DNA of 5,089 bases from DASWVC01 sp036401335 (GCA_036401335.1 DASWVC010000412.1:1-5089), one strand, 5' to 3'; numbered from the stretch's first letter, positions 1-4,899 are shown. The notes: generated by a model from the letters alone, not told the origin. Numbers and translations: made by a program.

Positions 1-75
1 AATTCGAACCAGAGCGGCACGGCCAACACGATTCAGAATAGTTATACCGCCAACACCATCAGCCGATACCCTTAG
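1..75 (+). CDS. 3' end of an upstream gene of the pilin-like operon (partial)
   Basis: The frame starting at base 1 stays open and ends with TAG at 73-75, giving 24 residues rich in Asn, Thr and Ser and ending TANTISRYP. The next gene starts one base after the stop, which suggests one operon. By position it is probably another pilin-type or surface protein, because these often cluster. That is inference from context; the visible tail has no diagnostic motif and the family cannot be named. The frame of the following gene is also open across this stretch, so assigning it to a separate gene rests mainly on the prepilin leader that begins at 77. Confidence 0.5.
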   Translation, partial: NSNQSGTANTIQNSYTANTISRYP

Positions 76-76
76 T

Positions 77-682
77 GTGCGCGCCCGCCCCGATAACGGC
101 TTCACCCTGATCGAGTTGATCGCCACCACCGCGTTGATGGCGACCCTGGGGATCGTGATGGTTCAGTTCATCGTGGTGTTCTACCGGTTTCGCCTGGTGG
201 ACGGAATTACTTCGATGATGTTCTCGCAAACGGAACGGATCCAGCAGGATTTCCAGTGGTACTGCCAAAATGCCAGTTCGATCCGGATGTATGGGGCTCA
301 AACGAACCGGCAGTTCGGGTCCACGAACAACGTTCAAGCTACAGGTAACTACTTTGAAGCCACGGTGAGCTCCGCGACGCCGCCAATCCGCGGCATCGAG
401 TACAGCCCCAGTCAGAACGCGCTCCTCATCTACTCGTATGCGTCCGACGGCACCCTGAGCCCGGGAACGCCCAACCCTGTGGTGCTTTGCCGGAACAGCG
501 TCCAATACCAAATTCGCTCAGGCGTTCCAGATTCTGCGGTTTTTAATTTTCGCAATCACGTCCCCTACCTGGAATTTACCCTAAAGCTTCCTCACGGCAT
601 CCCGCAAGGAGGCGTGAGCACCGGCACCGTAGGGGAATACTTTGACGTGACGATTTACAGCAAACCGTCTTACATGCAATGA
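77..682 (+). CDS. Minor pseudopilin with prepilin-type N-terminal cleavage/methylation domain
   Basis: This 201-residue protein starts at GTG. It has an 8-residue leader with two Arg and ends in Gly8, followed by FTLIEL: the type III (prepilin peptidase) signal with Glu at mature position 5. A hydrophobic helix follows at about residues 14-36. In this family the leader is cut and the new Phe N-methylated at the inner membrane, and the helix packs into a type IV pilus or type II secretion pseudopilus. The rest is a globular periplasmic domain with two Cys (63 and 138) that could form a disulfide. Length and layout resemble GspJ/PulJ-like minor pseudopilins or the pseudopilins of verrucomicrobial cassettes, but I cannot pick between them. 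No clear Shine-Dalgarno site precedes the GTG; the start was chosen because it gives a normal short leader and lies one base after the upstream stop. Its TGA overlaps the next ATG. Confidence 0.85.
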   Translation: MRARPDNGFTLIELIATTALMATLGIVMVQFIVVFYRFRLVDGITSMMFSQTERIQQDFQWYCQNASSIRMYGAQTNRQFGSTNNVQATGNYFEATVSSATPPIRGIEYSPSQNALLIYSYASDGTLSPGTPNPVVLCRNSVQYQIRSGVPDSAVFNFRNHVPYLEFTLKLPHGIPQGGVSTGTVGEYFDVTIYSKPSYMQ

Positions 683-2217
683 CCACCCGCACCCAGCTTT
701 TCGGGCACCGGGAACGGGGATCCAGCCTCGTCATGGTTATGGTCGGCTCGTTGGCTTGCATGACCATTGCCGTTTCGCTCGTCACGGCCCGCAACCAGGC
801 GATGAAGCTCGGCGTGCGCGAACAGCTCGCCCATCTTGCCCAGCTCGACCTGGAAATCCAGACTTCCAACCTCAACCACCAAGTGACCTCGTTGCTCACC
901 GCGTACGGCGGTACGATCAATACCTCGAATCTTAGCACTTTGGTAAACAACGTCACCGGAGTGGGCAGCCGGGTGACCAATCCGAACGAAAACAACGTAA
1001 ACTTTTACCAGGTCGGGGCCGGAGCAACCCCAGCTACCCTCACCGCCGCACTGACGCCGTACACGCCGCAGATGAAATTGGTCAACGGTTCGGTTTTGGC
1101 AAGCGCGACACCCGATCCGGCGGACCTCACGGACCCTTTAAGGGGCGACCCCACCAATCCCTCTCAGGGTGTCCTCCAAAACGCCGTTGGTACCTTCGCG
1201 GCCCAATTGAACGCCGCGCCTTCCAGCGGTACCACGGTGTTTTATCCGGGCAAGACGTCCTCCCTTCGGTACAAGGTGCGCGCCATGCCGATCACCATCT
1301 ATTCGGTGTACGCCCTTGGGGACACAACCCTCCCAGCCTCGTCCTTCCCGGGCGATGCGGGTCGCGTCTACGCCGGTAAGGGCCTGACCGTCAGCGGTCT
1401 GCTCAGCGCCACCCGTCCGCTGACCGCCCAACAAACCATCGCGTTTGATGCAGCGGATCCCACCTCTAAAGTTATGGTCGGCACCGAATCCCAATCGGCC
1501 ACCGCCGGCGTGAGCGATCAGGCGCAGATGGTGAGCGGCAACCAGATCCTGCAGGCCGGCACCCAGTCCAAAGACGTGCAAACGCAGACCCTTCCCGCCA
1601 GCAGCCCGGGGGCCTCCCCCGCCCTTCCCGTTCCGGGAAGCCTTTTCGTTTACCAGTGTTCGTACACGGCGGGTTTGCCTAACGCCAGTGGAGTGGTTAC
1701 CGGCAGTGCGTTGGTGACCAACTCCCCTGGCGTGCCGGCCGGCATGATCGCGCCGAGCCAAATGATCCCGGCCGTGCAAGCCGCCCTGCAACTCGGGATC
1801 ACCACCGACTCAAACCTTCTCAATGGCTCATGGGATGTTCCGAGCCTGAACCTGCCCCTGCCGTTTGGTTACATGGCGGCCGTCTCGTCCGCCGGCACCC
1901 GATTGATGAACACCGCCGGCACCGCCCCCATGCAGTTCATCGTGCTCGATTACAGCCACATCGCTCCGCTCGCGGCAACCCTTCCCATTCCGCCCGGCGC
2001 CCAGACGTTTTACCTTGGCGGCAACCCCGCCCAGCAGGCCGTGCTTCTGCGCGGTTTCGTGGACAGCACCCAGACAGGCACGGTCATCGGGGGACTCAGC
2101 ATCAACAGCAACCTCGACATCTACATTTCCCAGGGCGTTGCCCCTGCGCCAAGCCCGTCGCCGGTTACCACGGCCATCTCCCTCATGACCTCCGGCCGGT
2201 TCCACGTCACAAACTAA
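679..2217 (+). CDS. Large exported protein with prepilin-like (PilX/GspK-type) N-terminus
   Basis: The protein has 512 residues. Its start ATG overlaps the stop of the pseudopilin gene (ATGA, 679-682), so the two are probably translationally coupled. The N-terminus has a basic stretch ending ERG at residues 12-14, then SSLVMVMVGSLACMTIAVSL, one membrane helix at about 15-36. This resembles the start of PilX, GspK or verrucomicrobial cassette proteins, which lack the conserved Glu at mature position 5; cleavage after Gly14 is possible but unproven. A short charged helical region follows (about 38-70). The long body is rich in Ala, Thr, Ser, Pro and Gly with few charges, typical of extracellular or beta-rich surface proteins. 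The end has a PAPSPSP linker near residue 493. I recognise no enzymatic motif. The likely role is a large minor pilin or tip-like subunit working with the preceding pseudopilin. The reading frame is intact. Confidence 0.8.
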   Translation: MTTRTQLFGHRERGSSLVMVMVGSLACMTIAVSLVTARNQAMKLGVREQLAHLAQLDLEIQTSNLNHQVTSLLTAYGGTINTSNLSTLVNNVTGVGSRVTNPNENNVNFYQVGAGATPATLTAALTPYTPQMKLVNGSVLASATPDPADLTDPLRGDPTNPSQGVLQNAVGTFAAQLNAAPSSGTTVFYPGKTSSLRYKVRAMPITIYSVYALGDTTLPASSFPGDAGRVYAGKGLTVSGLLSATRPLTAQQTIAFDAADPTSKVMVGTESQSATAGVSDQAQMVSGNQILQAGTQSKDVQTQTLPASSPGASPALPVPGSLFVYQCSYTAGLPNASGVVTGSALVTNSPGVPAGMIAPSQMIPAVQAALQLGITTDSNLLNGSWDVPSLNLPLPFGYMAAVSSAGTRLMNTAGTAPMQFIVLDYSHIAPLAATLPIPPGAQTFYLGGNPAQQAVLLRGFVDSTQTGTVIGGLSINSNLDIYISQGVAPAPSPSPVTTAISLMTSGRFHVTN

Positions 2218-2224
2218 GGCCATT

Positions 2225-2256
2225 GCCTACCCGCTGAAAAAAGGGTGCGGGAAGGC
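2225..2256 (+). terminator. Candidate hairpin terminator of the pilin-like operon
   Basis: GCCTACCCGC (2225-2234) pairs with GCGGGAAGGC (2247-2256) with one internal mismatch, closing a 12-base loop that holds an A run. It begins 8 bases after the stop of the 512-residue gene. There is no T tract downstream, so it is not a classic intrinsic terminator. It may instead be a processing or stability hairpin, or part of the neighbouring repeat cluster. Confidence 0.35.
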
Positions 2257-2258
2257 CC

Positions 2259-2290
2259 GGCCCGGCAGGGCGGCGAGTCCCTTCGCCGCC
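2259..2290 (+). repeat. Dispersed hairpin repeat A, copy 1
   Basis: This 32-base unit matches 5007-5038 at 31 of 32 positions (C at 2266 against T at 5014). Its core is a perfect stem, GGGCGGCGA (2268-2276) against TCGCCGCCC (2283-2291), around the loop GTCCCT. It behaves like a REP-type intergenic palindrome. It sits in the gap between two converging genes, and repeat B follows 20 bases later. Confidence 0.85.
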
Positions 2291-2310
2291 CACGCCGCGC
2301 GTCGCGACCG

Positions 2311-2339
2311 CCGGTAGGGGAGCTTGTCTTCAAGCGCCC
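2311..2339 (+). repeat. Dispersed hairpin repeat B, copy 1
   Basis: This 29-base unit matches 5058-5086 at 28 of 29 positions, and a looser copy lies at 3327-3354. GGGGAGCTTG and CAAGCGCCCG form an imperfect stem around a four-base loop. It lies 20 bases after repeat A in the same orientation, as in the second composite copy at the right end of the window. Confidence 0.85.
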
Positions 2340-2352
2340 GTCCAGTGGAGCT

Positions 2353-2381
2353 AAAACGCCCGTTGCCGGACCGCCGGCGTT
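2353..2381 (-). terminator. Candidate intrinsic terminator for the minus-strand secreted-protein gene
   Basis: Read on the minus strand, AACGCC (2381-2376) pairs with GGCGTT (2360-2355), and the transcript then continues into TTTT (2356-2353). An alternative inner stem, GCCGG with CCGGC, is also possible. The hairpin starts 20 bases after the TAG of the minus-strand gene ending at 2401, which suits its 3' end. Confidence 0.4.
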
Positions 2382-2400
2382 ACCAGACCGCCACCGGTGC

Positions 2401-2847
2401 CTACAGTTTAACTACCCCCTGGCCTGATCCCTTCCAACGTGAACTCCCGGACGCGGAACCGTTGGACCAGCTCCTAACAATATGAGGGTCAGATCCGCCC
2501 TTTTGTTTGCAGTTTTGCTGGGCTTTGTAGTCGGCTTGCGCAGATGAACGGTACCCAAGGGCCGCGCCGATCATTGCTCCCGGTCCCTTGCCCGAAACCG
2601 CCACGGAGGAATAACCGCCCCCGCCCACTGACGCGACGGTTCTAATGTCCGTCCCGCCCTTCTGCCGGACCAACTCGGTCGCTTTCTGTTCGGCGGCCTT
2701 CTGAGTCAGGGAGGAGCCGTAAGCGTAACCGTAATACCCGTTGGTCGACATGACGACGGCTGAACCAGCGTGGGCCTTCATGATGCCGAGGCTGCAAACG
2801 GCGAGAAGCAGGAAAGGGGAAAGTCGATTCATAGAAAGTCGATTCAT
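2401..2847 (-). CDS. Small secreted protein with two DUF4189-like halves
   Basis: From the ATG at 2847 the protein has 148 residues. The signal peptide is basic, then hydrophobic (PFLLLAVCSLGIM), with a likely signal peptidase I site after AHA (residue 27). The mature part opens with AVVMSTNGYYGYAYG, then an Ala/Gln/Lys-rich helix and RQKGGTDIRTVASV. A second half (about 92-127) repeats the pattern: GAALGYRSSAQADYKAQQNC, then KQKGGSDPHIVRSW. The tail is Ser/Gly-rich. An aromatic-Gly opening followed by a helix is typical of DUF4189-like exported proteins, whose function is unknown; the assignment is by eye. ATGs at 2904 and 2832 are also in frame. The 2904 start would put 19 extra residues before the signal peptide, so I prefer 2847 or 2832. 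No clear ribosome binding site helps choose. The gene converges with the pilin-like operon. Confidence 0.75.
   Translation of the reverse strand: MNRLSMNRLSPFLLLAVCSLGIMKAHAGSAVVMSTNGYYGYAYGSSLTQKAAEQKATELVRQKGGTDIRTVASVGGGGYSSVAVSGKGPGAMIGAALGYRSSAQADYKAQQNCKQKGGSDPHIVRSWSNGSASGSSRWKGSGQGVVKL
2819..2847. repeat. 14-base tandem duplication at the start of the secreted-protein gene
   Basis: GAAAGTCGATTCAT occurs at 2819-2832 and again at 2834-2847, a period of 15 bases. On the minus strand each copy spells ATG and then codons for NRLS, so the start codon and first residues are duplicated in frame (MNRLSMNRLS). Because the period is a multiple of three, either ATG gives a working signal peptide. 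Confidence 0.85.
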
Positions 2848-2904
2848 GGATTGTTTGCAACGGTGTTGGTAGGAAGCCGATGCCAAAGCTCTTGGGACAT
2901 TCAA

Positions 2905-3041
2905 CCGAATTTAAAAGCTTCTAGCAATACAATCGTGGAGCGACATTGGGTCTAAGTGAAAACCCCGGCCAATGCCACCTTGCAGATTCGGGCCAAGATT
3001 GCGGCCTGCCTTGCCACCTTCCTCCTTTGCGTCACTCGCCC
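2905..3041. other. Gap between the secreted-protein gene and the mazF remnant
   Basis: No intact gene is visible. The left end should hold the promoter of the minus-strand secreted-protein gene, but I see no convincing -35/-10 pair. The plus strand at 2956-3012 spells a short peptide (VKTPANATLQIRAKIAACL) that resembles the C-terminal end of MazF toxins; it has no start of its own and is discussed as a finding. Confidence 0.4.
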
Positions 3042-3227
3042 TTACCTACCGATAAGCGCCAAGCTTTTCACTTGATCGGCCAGGACGACGCTGCCCGGTG
3101 TGCCGGCCATCAGGACCTCGAATGGATGGTTCTTTACCTGCGTTGTCATGGGACAACAGATCATTAGGTTGATCTTGCCATTGTACGCCGACGGGCTCAG
3201 CACCAGGGCCGGCCGATGCCCGGCCTG
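3042..3227 (-). pseudogene. mazF: mazF/pemK-type toxin remnant lacking its 5' end
   Basis: The minus-strand frame from 3227 to the TAA at 3042-3044 gives 61 residues starting QAGHRPALVLSPSAYNGKI and running through CCPMTTQVKNHPFEV to VVLADQVKSL. This is the core of MazF-family endoribonucleases, which cut mRNA at short motifs and are held in check by a MazE antitoxin. The HRP Arg and the TTQ Thr, both catalytic in MazF, are present. The N-terminal strand that normally precedes QAGHRP (a GDIVW-like motif and a DFDP-like loop, about 25-30 residues) is absent. The frame upstream runs through unrelated sequence to a TAA at 3309-3311 with no ATG. After VKSL the usual C-terminal helix is also missing in this frame. 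No mazE is adjacent. It is probably inactive. Family assignment is strong; the deletion history is inferred. Confidence 0.85.
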
Positions 3228-3254
3228 GCAACGATGTATATACCCTGCCAGACC
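3222..3254. repeat. Inverted repeat at the broken 5' edge of the mazF remnant
   Basis: GGCCTGGCA (3222-3230) and TGCCAGACC (3246-3254) are complementary at 8 of 9 positions around a 15-base AT-richer loop containing ATGTATATA. It overlaps the first codons of the MazF similarity, exactly where homology stops. It may mark the breakpoint, or be an operator or hairpin repeat. Confidence 0.4.
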
Positions 3255-3326
3255 GCGTTCAAGGCGTCCTCGAGTGGGGGCGCTTGCCCCTGTGCGCCCA
3301 GAAAACGTTTAGGGCTGCTCCAGCTT

Positions 3327-3354
3327 GGTAGGGGAGCGTGTCCTCAAGCGCGCC
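3327..3354 (+). repeat. Dispersed hairpin repeat B, divergent solo copy
   Basis: GGTAGGGGAGCGTGTCCTCA followed by AGCGCGCC matches the other B copies apart from G for T in AGCTTG and G for C near the end, plus a loop difference from copy 1. The changes weaken its stem. Unlike the other two copies, no repeat A precedes it. Confidence 0.75.
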
Positions 3355-3367
3355 CTTTCAGCGTCCG

Positions 3368-3384
3368 GGGGAACGCCGTTCCCC
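3368..3384. repeat. Hairpin C, a different palindrome next to solo repeat B
   Basis: GGGGAAC (3368-3374) and GTTCCCC (3378-3384) form a perfect seven-pair stem around GCC. It lies 13 bases after the solo B repeat. The flanks AGC and GCT can extend the stem across a bulge. It is a REP-like palindrome seen only once here, in the 230-base gap between the mazF and vapC remnants, which otherwise holds no gene I can support. Confidence 0.6.
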
Positions 3385-3459
3385 GCTCCGCCTATCGGAT
3401 AAGAATGACGGCCATCTCAAGCCCCTGTCCCCGCTTCGACCCATGGCAGGTCCTAACGT

Positions 3460-3690
3460 TCAGCGAAGCACCCGCACCGCAATCGACAGCTGCACCTTCA
3501 ACCATGCAGGTTCCGTGGTCAGGACGGGCAGGCCCAAACGAAGGCCAAGGCTCAGGCAAGCCCGGTCGCCCAGGGACAATTCGTACAGCTTGGTCTTCTG
3601 CCACAAACGGCCTGCCATCTCCGCTTCTTCGGGCGTAAACGCAAGAATTCGGAGGCCCAGCGCCTCGAGGTCCATTCGCAGGTCATCCCC
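3460..3690 (-). pseudogene. PIN-domain toxin (VapC-like), C-terminal two thirds, frameshifted from its start
   Basis: This minus-strand frame ends at TGA 3460-3462. It reads VGDDLR, then from an ATG at 3675 a 71-residue stretch: MDLEALGLRILAFTPEEAEM, a helix, ELSLGDRACLSLGLRLGLPV, LTTEPAW and VRVLR. The SLGDRACL Asp and the acidic residue after LTT are PIN-domain metal ligands; here the latter is Glu where Asp is usual. PIN toxins of VapBC systems are Mg-dependent RNases acting on tRNA or rRNA. The segment lacks the first third of the fold. That part lies directly upstream in another frame (3690-3881), and adding one G to the GGGGGG run (3698-3693 on the minus strand) would rejoin them. The ATG at 3675 is probably not a true start. 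Family call is strong; the gene is broken as sequenced. Confidence 0.8.
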
Positions 3691-3881
3691 TACCCCCCAT
3701 AAACGAATGTTTTCTGGACGACTTCCGCCCAGTTCACGCTGGACATCACCGATTCTGACAAGAGGGGATCGACTGCGTCGGCACCCGGTTCAAAGCCCAA
3801 GGTGCGCCGTAGTTGACACGGAATCACGACCCGACCCTGTGGGCTAAGCTGGACGCCCAGGTGCAGGGTAGATTTCGGCAT
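3690..3881 (-). pseudogene. AbrB-type antitoxin N-terminus fused in frame to a VapC/PIN toxin middle
   Basis: From the ATG at 3881 this gives 63 residues. Residues 9-30, LGVQLSPQGRVVIPCQLRRT and then LGF, are the SpoVT/AbrB (MazE/VapB-like) swapped-hairpin DNA-binding motif. From about residue 31, EPGADAVDPLLSESVMSSVN and then WAEVVQK, it is the part of a PIN toxin that normally follows its first strand. Glu53 of WAEVV is a PIN metal ligand. Missing between them are the antitoxin's C-terminal toxin-binding tail and the toxin's first ~20 residues, including the DASALL-type catalytic Asp. The simplest explanation is one internal deletion joining vapB to vapC in frame near EPG (3783-3791). The frame ends at TAG just after a G run. 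Upstream in-frame ATGs exist (3896, 4055), but residues before MPKST show no AbrB similarity. Both family calls are by eye. Confidence 0.75.
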
Positions 3882-4106
3882 ACGAAGCCATGCCATGACA
3901 CAAACGTCTAAACGTGCCACTTCATTAACCAGCATGCCCGAATCAGATTCGGCGGTACGATCTCCGGGAACGTCCGTCCTTGCCGCGGTACCCAAAAAGC
4001 ATTTGCGAAGCGCAGGCCACCGAAACGTTTGAAGCGCGCCTTTCGTTGCCGCCATCGTGGCGGATCCCGGCGCTTCGTGCTTGGCCCCGCAACGGCGACG
4101 TGCTGC
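3882..4106. other. Gap between the vapBC-type fusion and higA
   Basis: I see no supportable gene in these 225 bases. The open minus frame reaching 4055 has no recognisable motif. A small perfect palindrome, CCGCCA (4049-4054) with TGGCGG (4058-4063), lies 43 bases after the higA stop and could help end the higBA transcript, but it has no T tract. Confidence 0.4.
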
Positions 4107-4535
4107 CTAATCCAGGTCCAGAAAACGGCTGGGCCGGACGGCGAAACGAGCTCCGAGCTTTTTAGCGTGTTCCGGCGTGATGGAGCGCTGGCCTTTAAGG
4201 ATGCGGGCCGCCGTGGAGGGATGTATACCTAGCAAAGTCCCGATTTCCCTTGTGGTGAGGCCGTTTTCCTCCACCAGGAATTGCAGCAGTTCCACCGGGC
4301 TCGCCGGACCGTCGTGCATGCCCTGCTGAGACTCGTACTCAACCACCAAGTCGCTCACCAAATCCAGGAAATCCTCCTGGTCTGGGTTCAGGTCATGGCC
4401 CGCCAGCCAATCAACCACCTCGACCGCCTGCTGGTAGCCGAGGCGGTCATGGATCTTGCGCGGCAGGTAAACACGCACAAGCTCCTCGTAGGAATGCGGT
4501 TTGGCACGGGGCAGGTTTGCGGGACGGGCCTTCAT
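4107..4535 (-). CDS. higA: HigA-type antitoxin, XRE-family helix-turn-helix
   Basis: From the ATG at 4535 the protein has 142 residues. The N-terminal half is acidic and helical (VEVVDWLAGHDLNPDQEDFL, then DLVSDLVVEYE). The C-terminal half is a Cro/C1-type HTH at about residues 82-139: ELLQFLVEENGLTTREIGTL, then LGIHPSTAARILKGQRSIT with the recognition helix in HPSTAARIL, and EHAKKLGARFAVRPSRFL. This layout and length match the longer HigA antitoxins (COG5499-like) that bind the HigB RNase and repress their own operon. The start at 4535 is preferred over the in-frame ATG at 4550 because its ATG overlaps the higB TGA by ATGA, the usual coupling in such pairs. The longer version would add five residues and overlap higB by 19 bases. 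The frame is intact; only the gene symbol is by analogy. Confidence 0.9.
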   Translation of the reverse strand: MKARPANLPRAKPHSYEELVRVYLPRKIHDRLGYQQAVEVVDWLAGHDLNPDQEDFLDLVSDLVVEYESQQGMHDGPASPVELLQFLVEENGLTTREIGTLLGIHPSTAARILKGQRSITPEHAKKLGARFAVRPSRFLDLD

Positions 4536-4840
4536 AGTTCGAGTTTCCAATCGTTCCTCGAATATTCATGGTGCGGGTAAAAGCGCAGCACGAAGACCTT
4601 CTGACGGTCATAATGCACGGCAACGACCAGTCGGAATTGGATTCCGCCAACGTTGAACACAACCACTTGGCGGCCGCTGCCAACGCGGACGAAGTCGGCG
4701 GAGCGGAAAGATTGTTTGACGTCCTGCGGCCTTTCCCAACAGGCCGCGCGGACGATCTGTTCCCAACGGTTCAGACCCGATCTGGCCAAAGGATGAAGCT
4801 TTGCCGACTCTCGGAGCCGCGCCGCAGTCACGCTTTTCAT
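4532..4840 (-). CDS. higB: HigB-type toxin, RelE-superfamily mRNA interferase
   Basis: The protein has 102 residues, the normal length for the HigB_toxin family. It shows the family's order of features: an N-terminal helix ending at HP (16-17), W26 of the middle helix, W35 and P38 in the CWERPQDVKQSF segment, then the beta core VVVFNVGGIQFRLVVAVHY (59-77), KVFVLRF and the C-terminal HHEYSRNDW (90-98) with the conserved His-Glu-Tyr and Asp. HigB toxins cleave mRNA on or near the ribosome and are neutralised by HigA. The order is toxin first, antitoxin second, characteristic of higBA, with the stop overlapping the higA start. A GGGG about nine bases before the ATG is a possible weak ribosome site. 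All family hallmarks are present, so it looks functional. Confidence 0.9.
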   Translation of the reverse strand: MKSVTAARLRESAKLHPLARSGLNRWEQIVRAACWERPQDVKQSFRSADFVRVGSGRQVVVFNVGGIQFRLVVAVHYDRQKVFVLRFYPHHEYSRNDWKLEL

Positions 4841-4882
4841 TCAGGTAACCCCGTTTGTAATGCATCGCCCGCCTCGTGTGCA

Positions 4883-4899
4883 TAGGCCAACTAGGCCAC
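4883..4899. promoter_or_regulatory. Direct repeat upstream of higB, candidate operator
   Basis: TAGGCCAAC (4883-4891) is followed at once by TAGGCCAC (4892-4899), 43-59 bases upstream of the higB start. The GGCC cores are also self-complementary, so the unit reads as direct or inverted repeats. HigA antitoxins commonly autoregulate by binding repeats at the promoter. The position suits that, but no clear -35/-10 pair confirms a promoter here. Confidence 0.3.

Noticed and set aside
1138..1791. Long minus-strand open frame (217 residues)
   Set aside because: It lies wholly inside the 512-residue plus-strand gene, has an Arg/Gly/His-rich composition typical of antisense shadows in GC-rich DNA, and shows no motif.
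2848..2904. Longer start (ATG at 2904) for the secreted protein
   Set aside because: It would put 19 extra residues before a normal signal peptide. It remains possible but is less likely than 2847 or 2832.
3046..3231. Minus-strand open frame of 61 residues starting MPGRASAGPG
   Set aside because: It is another frame over the mazF remnant; the neighbouring frame carries the MazF motifs.
3264..3299. GGGGCGCTTG at 3277-3286 as an inverted fourth copy of repeat B
   Set aside because: Only the ten-base end matches; the rest of the B unit does not follow, so chance in GC-rich repeats is as likely.
3338..3847. Plus-strand open frame of 169 residues
   Set aside because: It is Arg/Pro/Ser-rich, crosses hairpin C and runs antisense to the clear PIN and AbrB similarity.
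3882..4055. Upstream extension of the AbrB-type frame to an ATG at 4055
   Set aside because: The extra residues match no antitoxin feature, while MPKST at 3881 puts the AbrB motif at the usual distance from the start.
4568..4885. Plus-strand open frame opposite higB
   Set aside because: It is antisense to a confident HigB toxin gene and has no recognisable feature.
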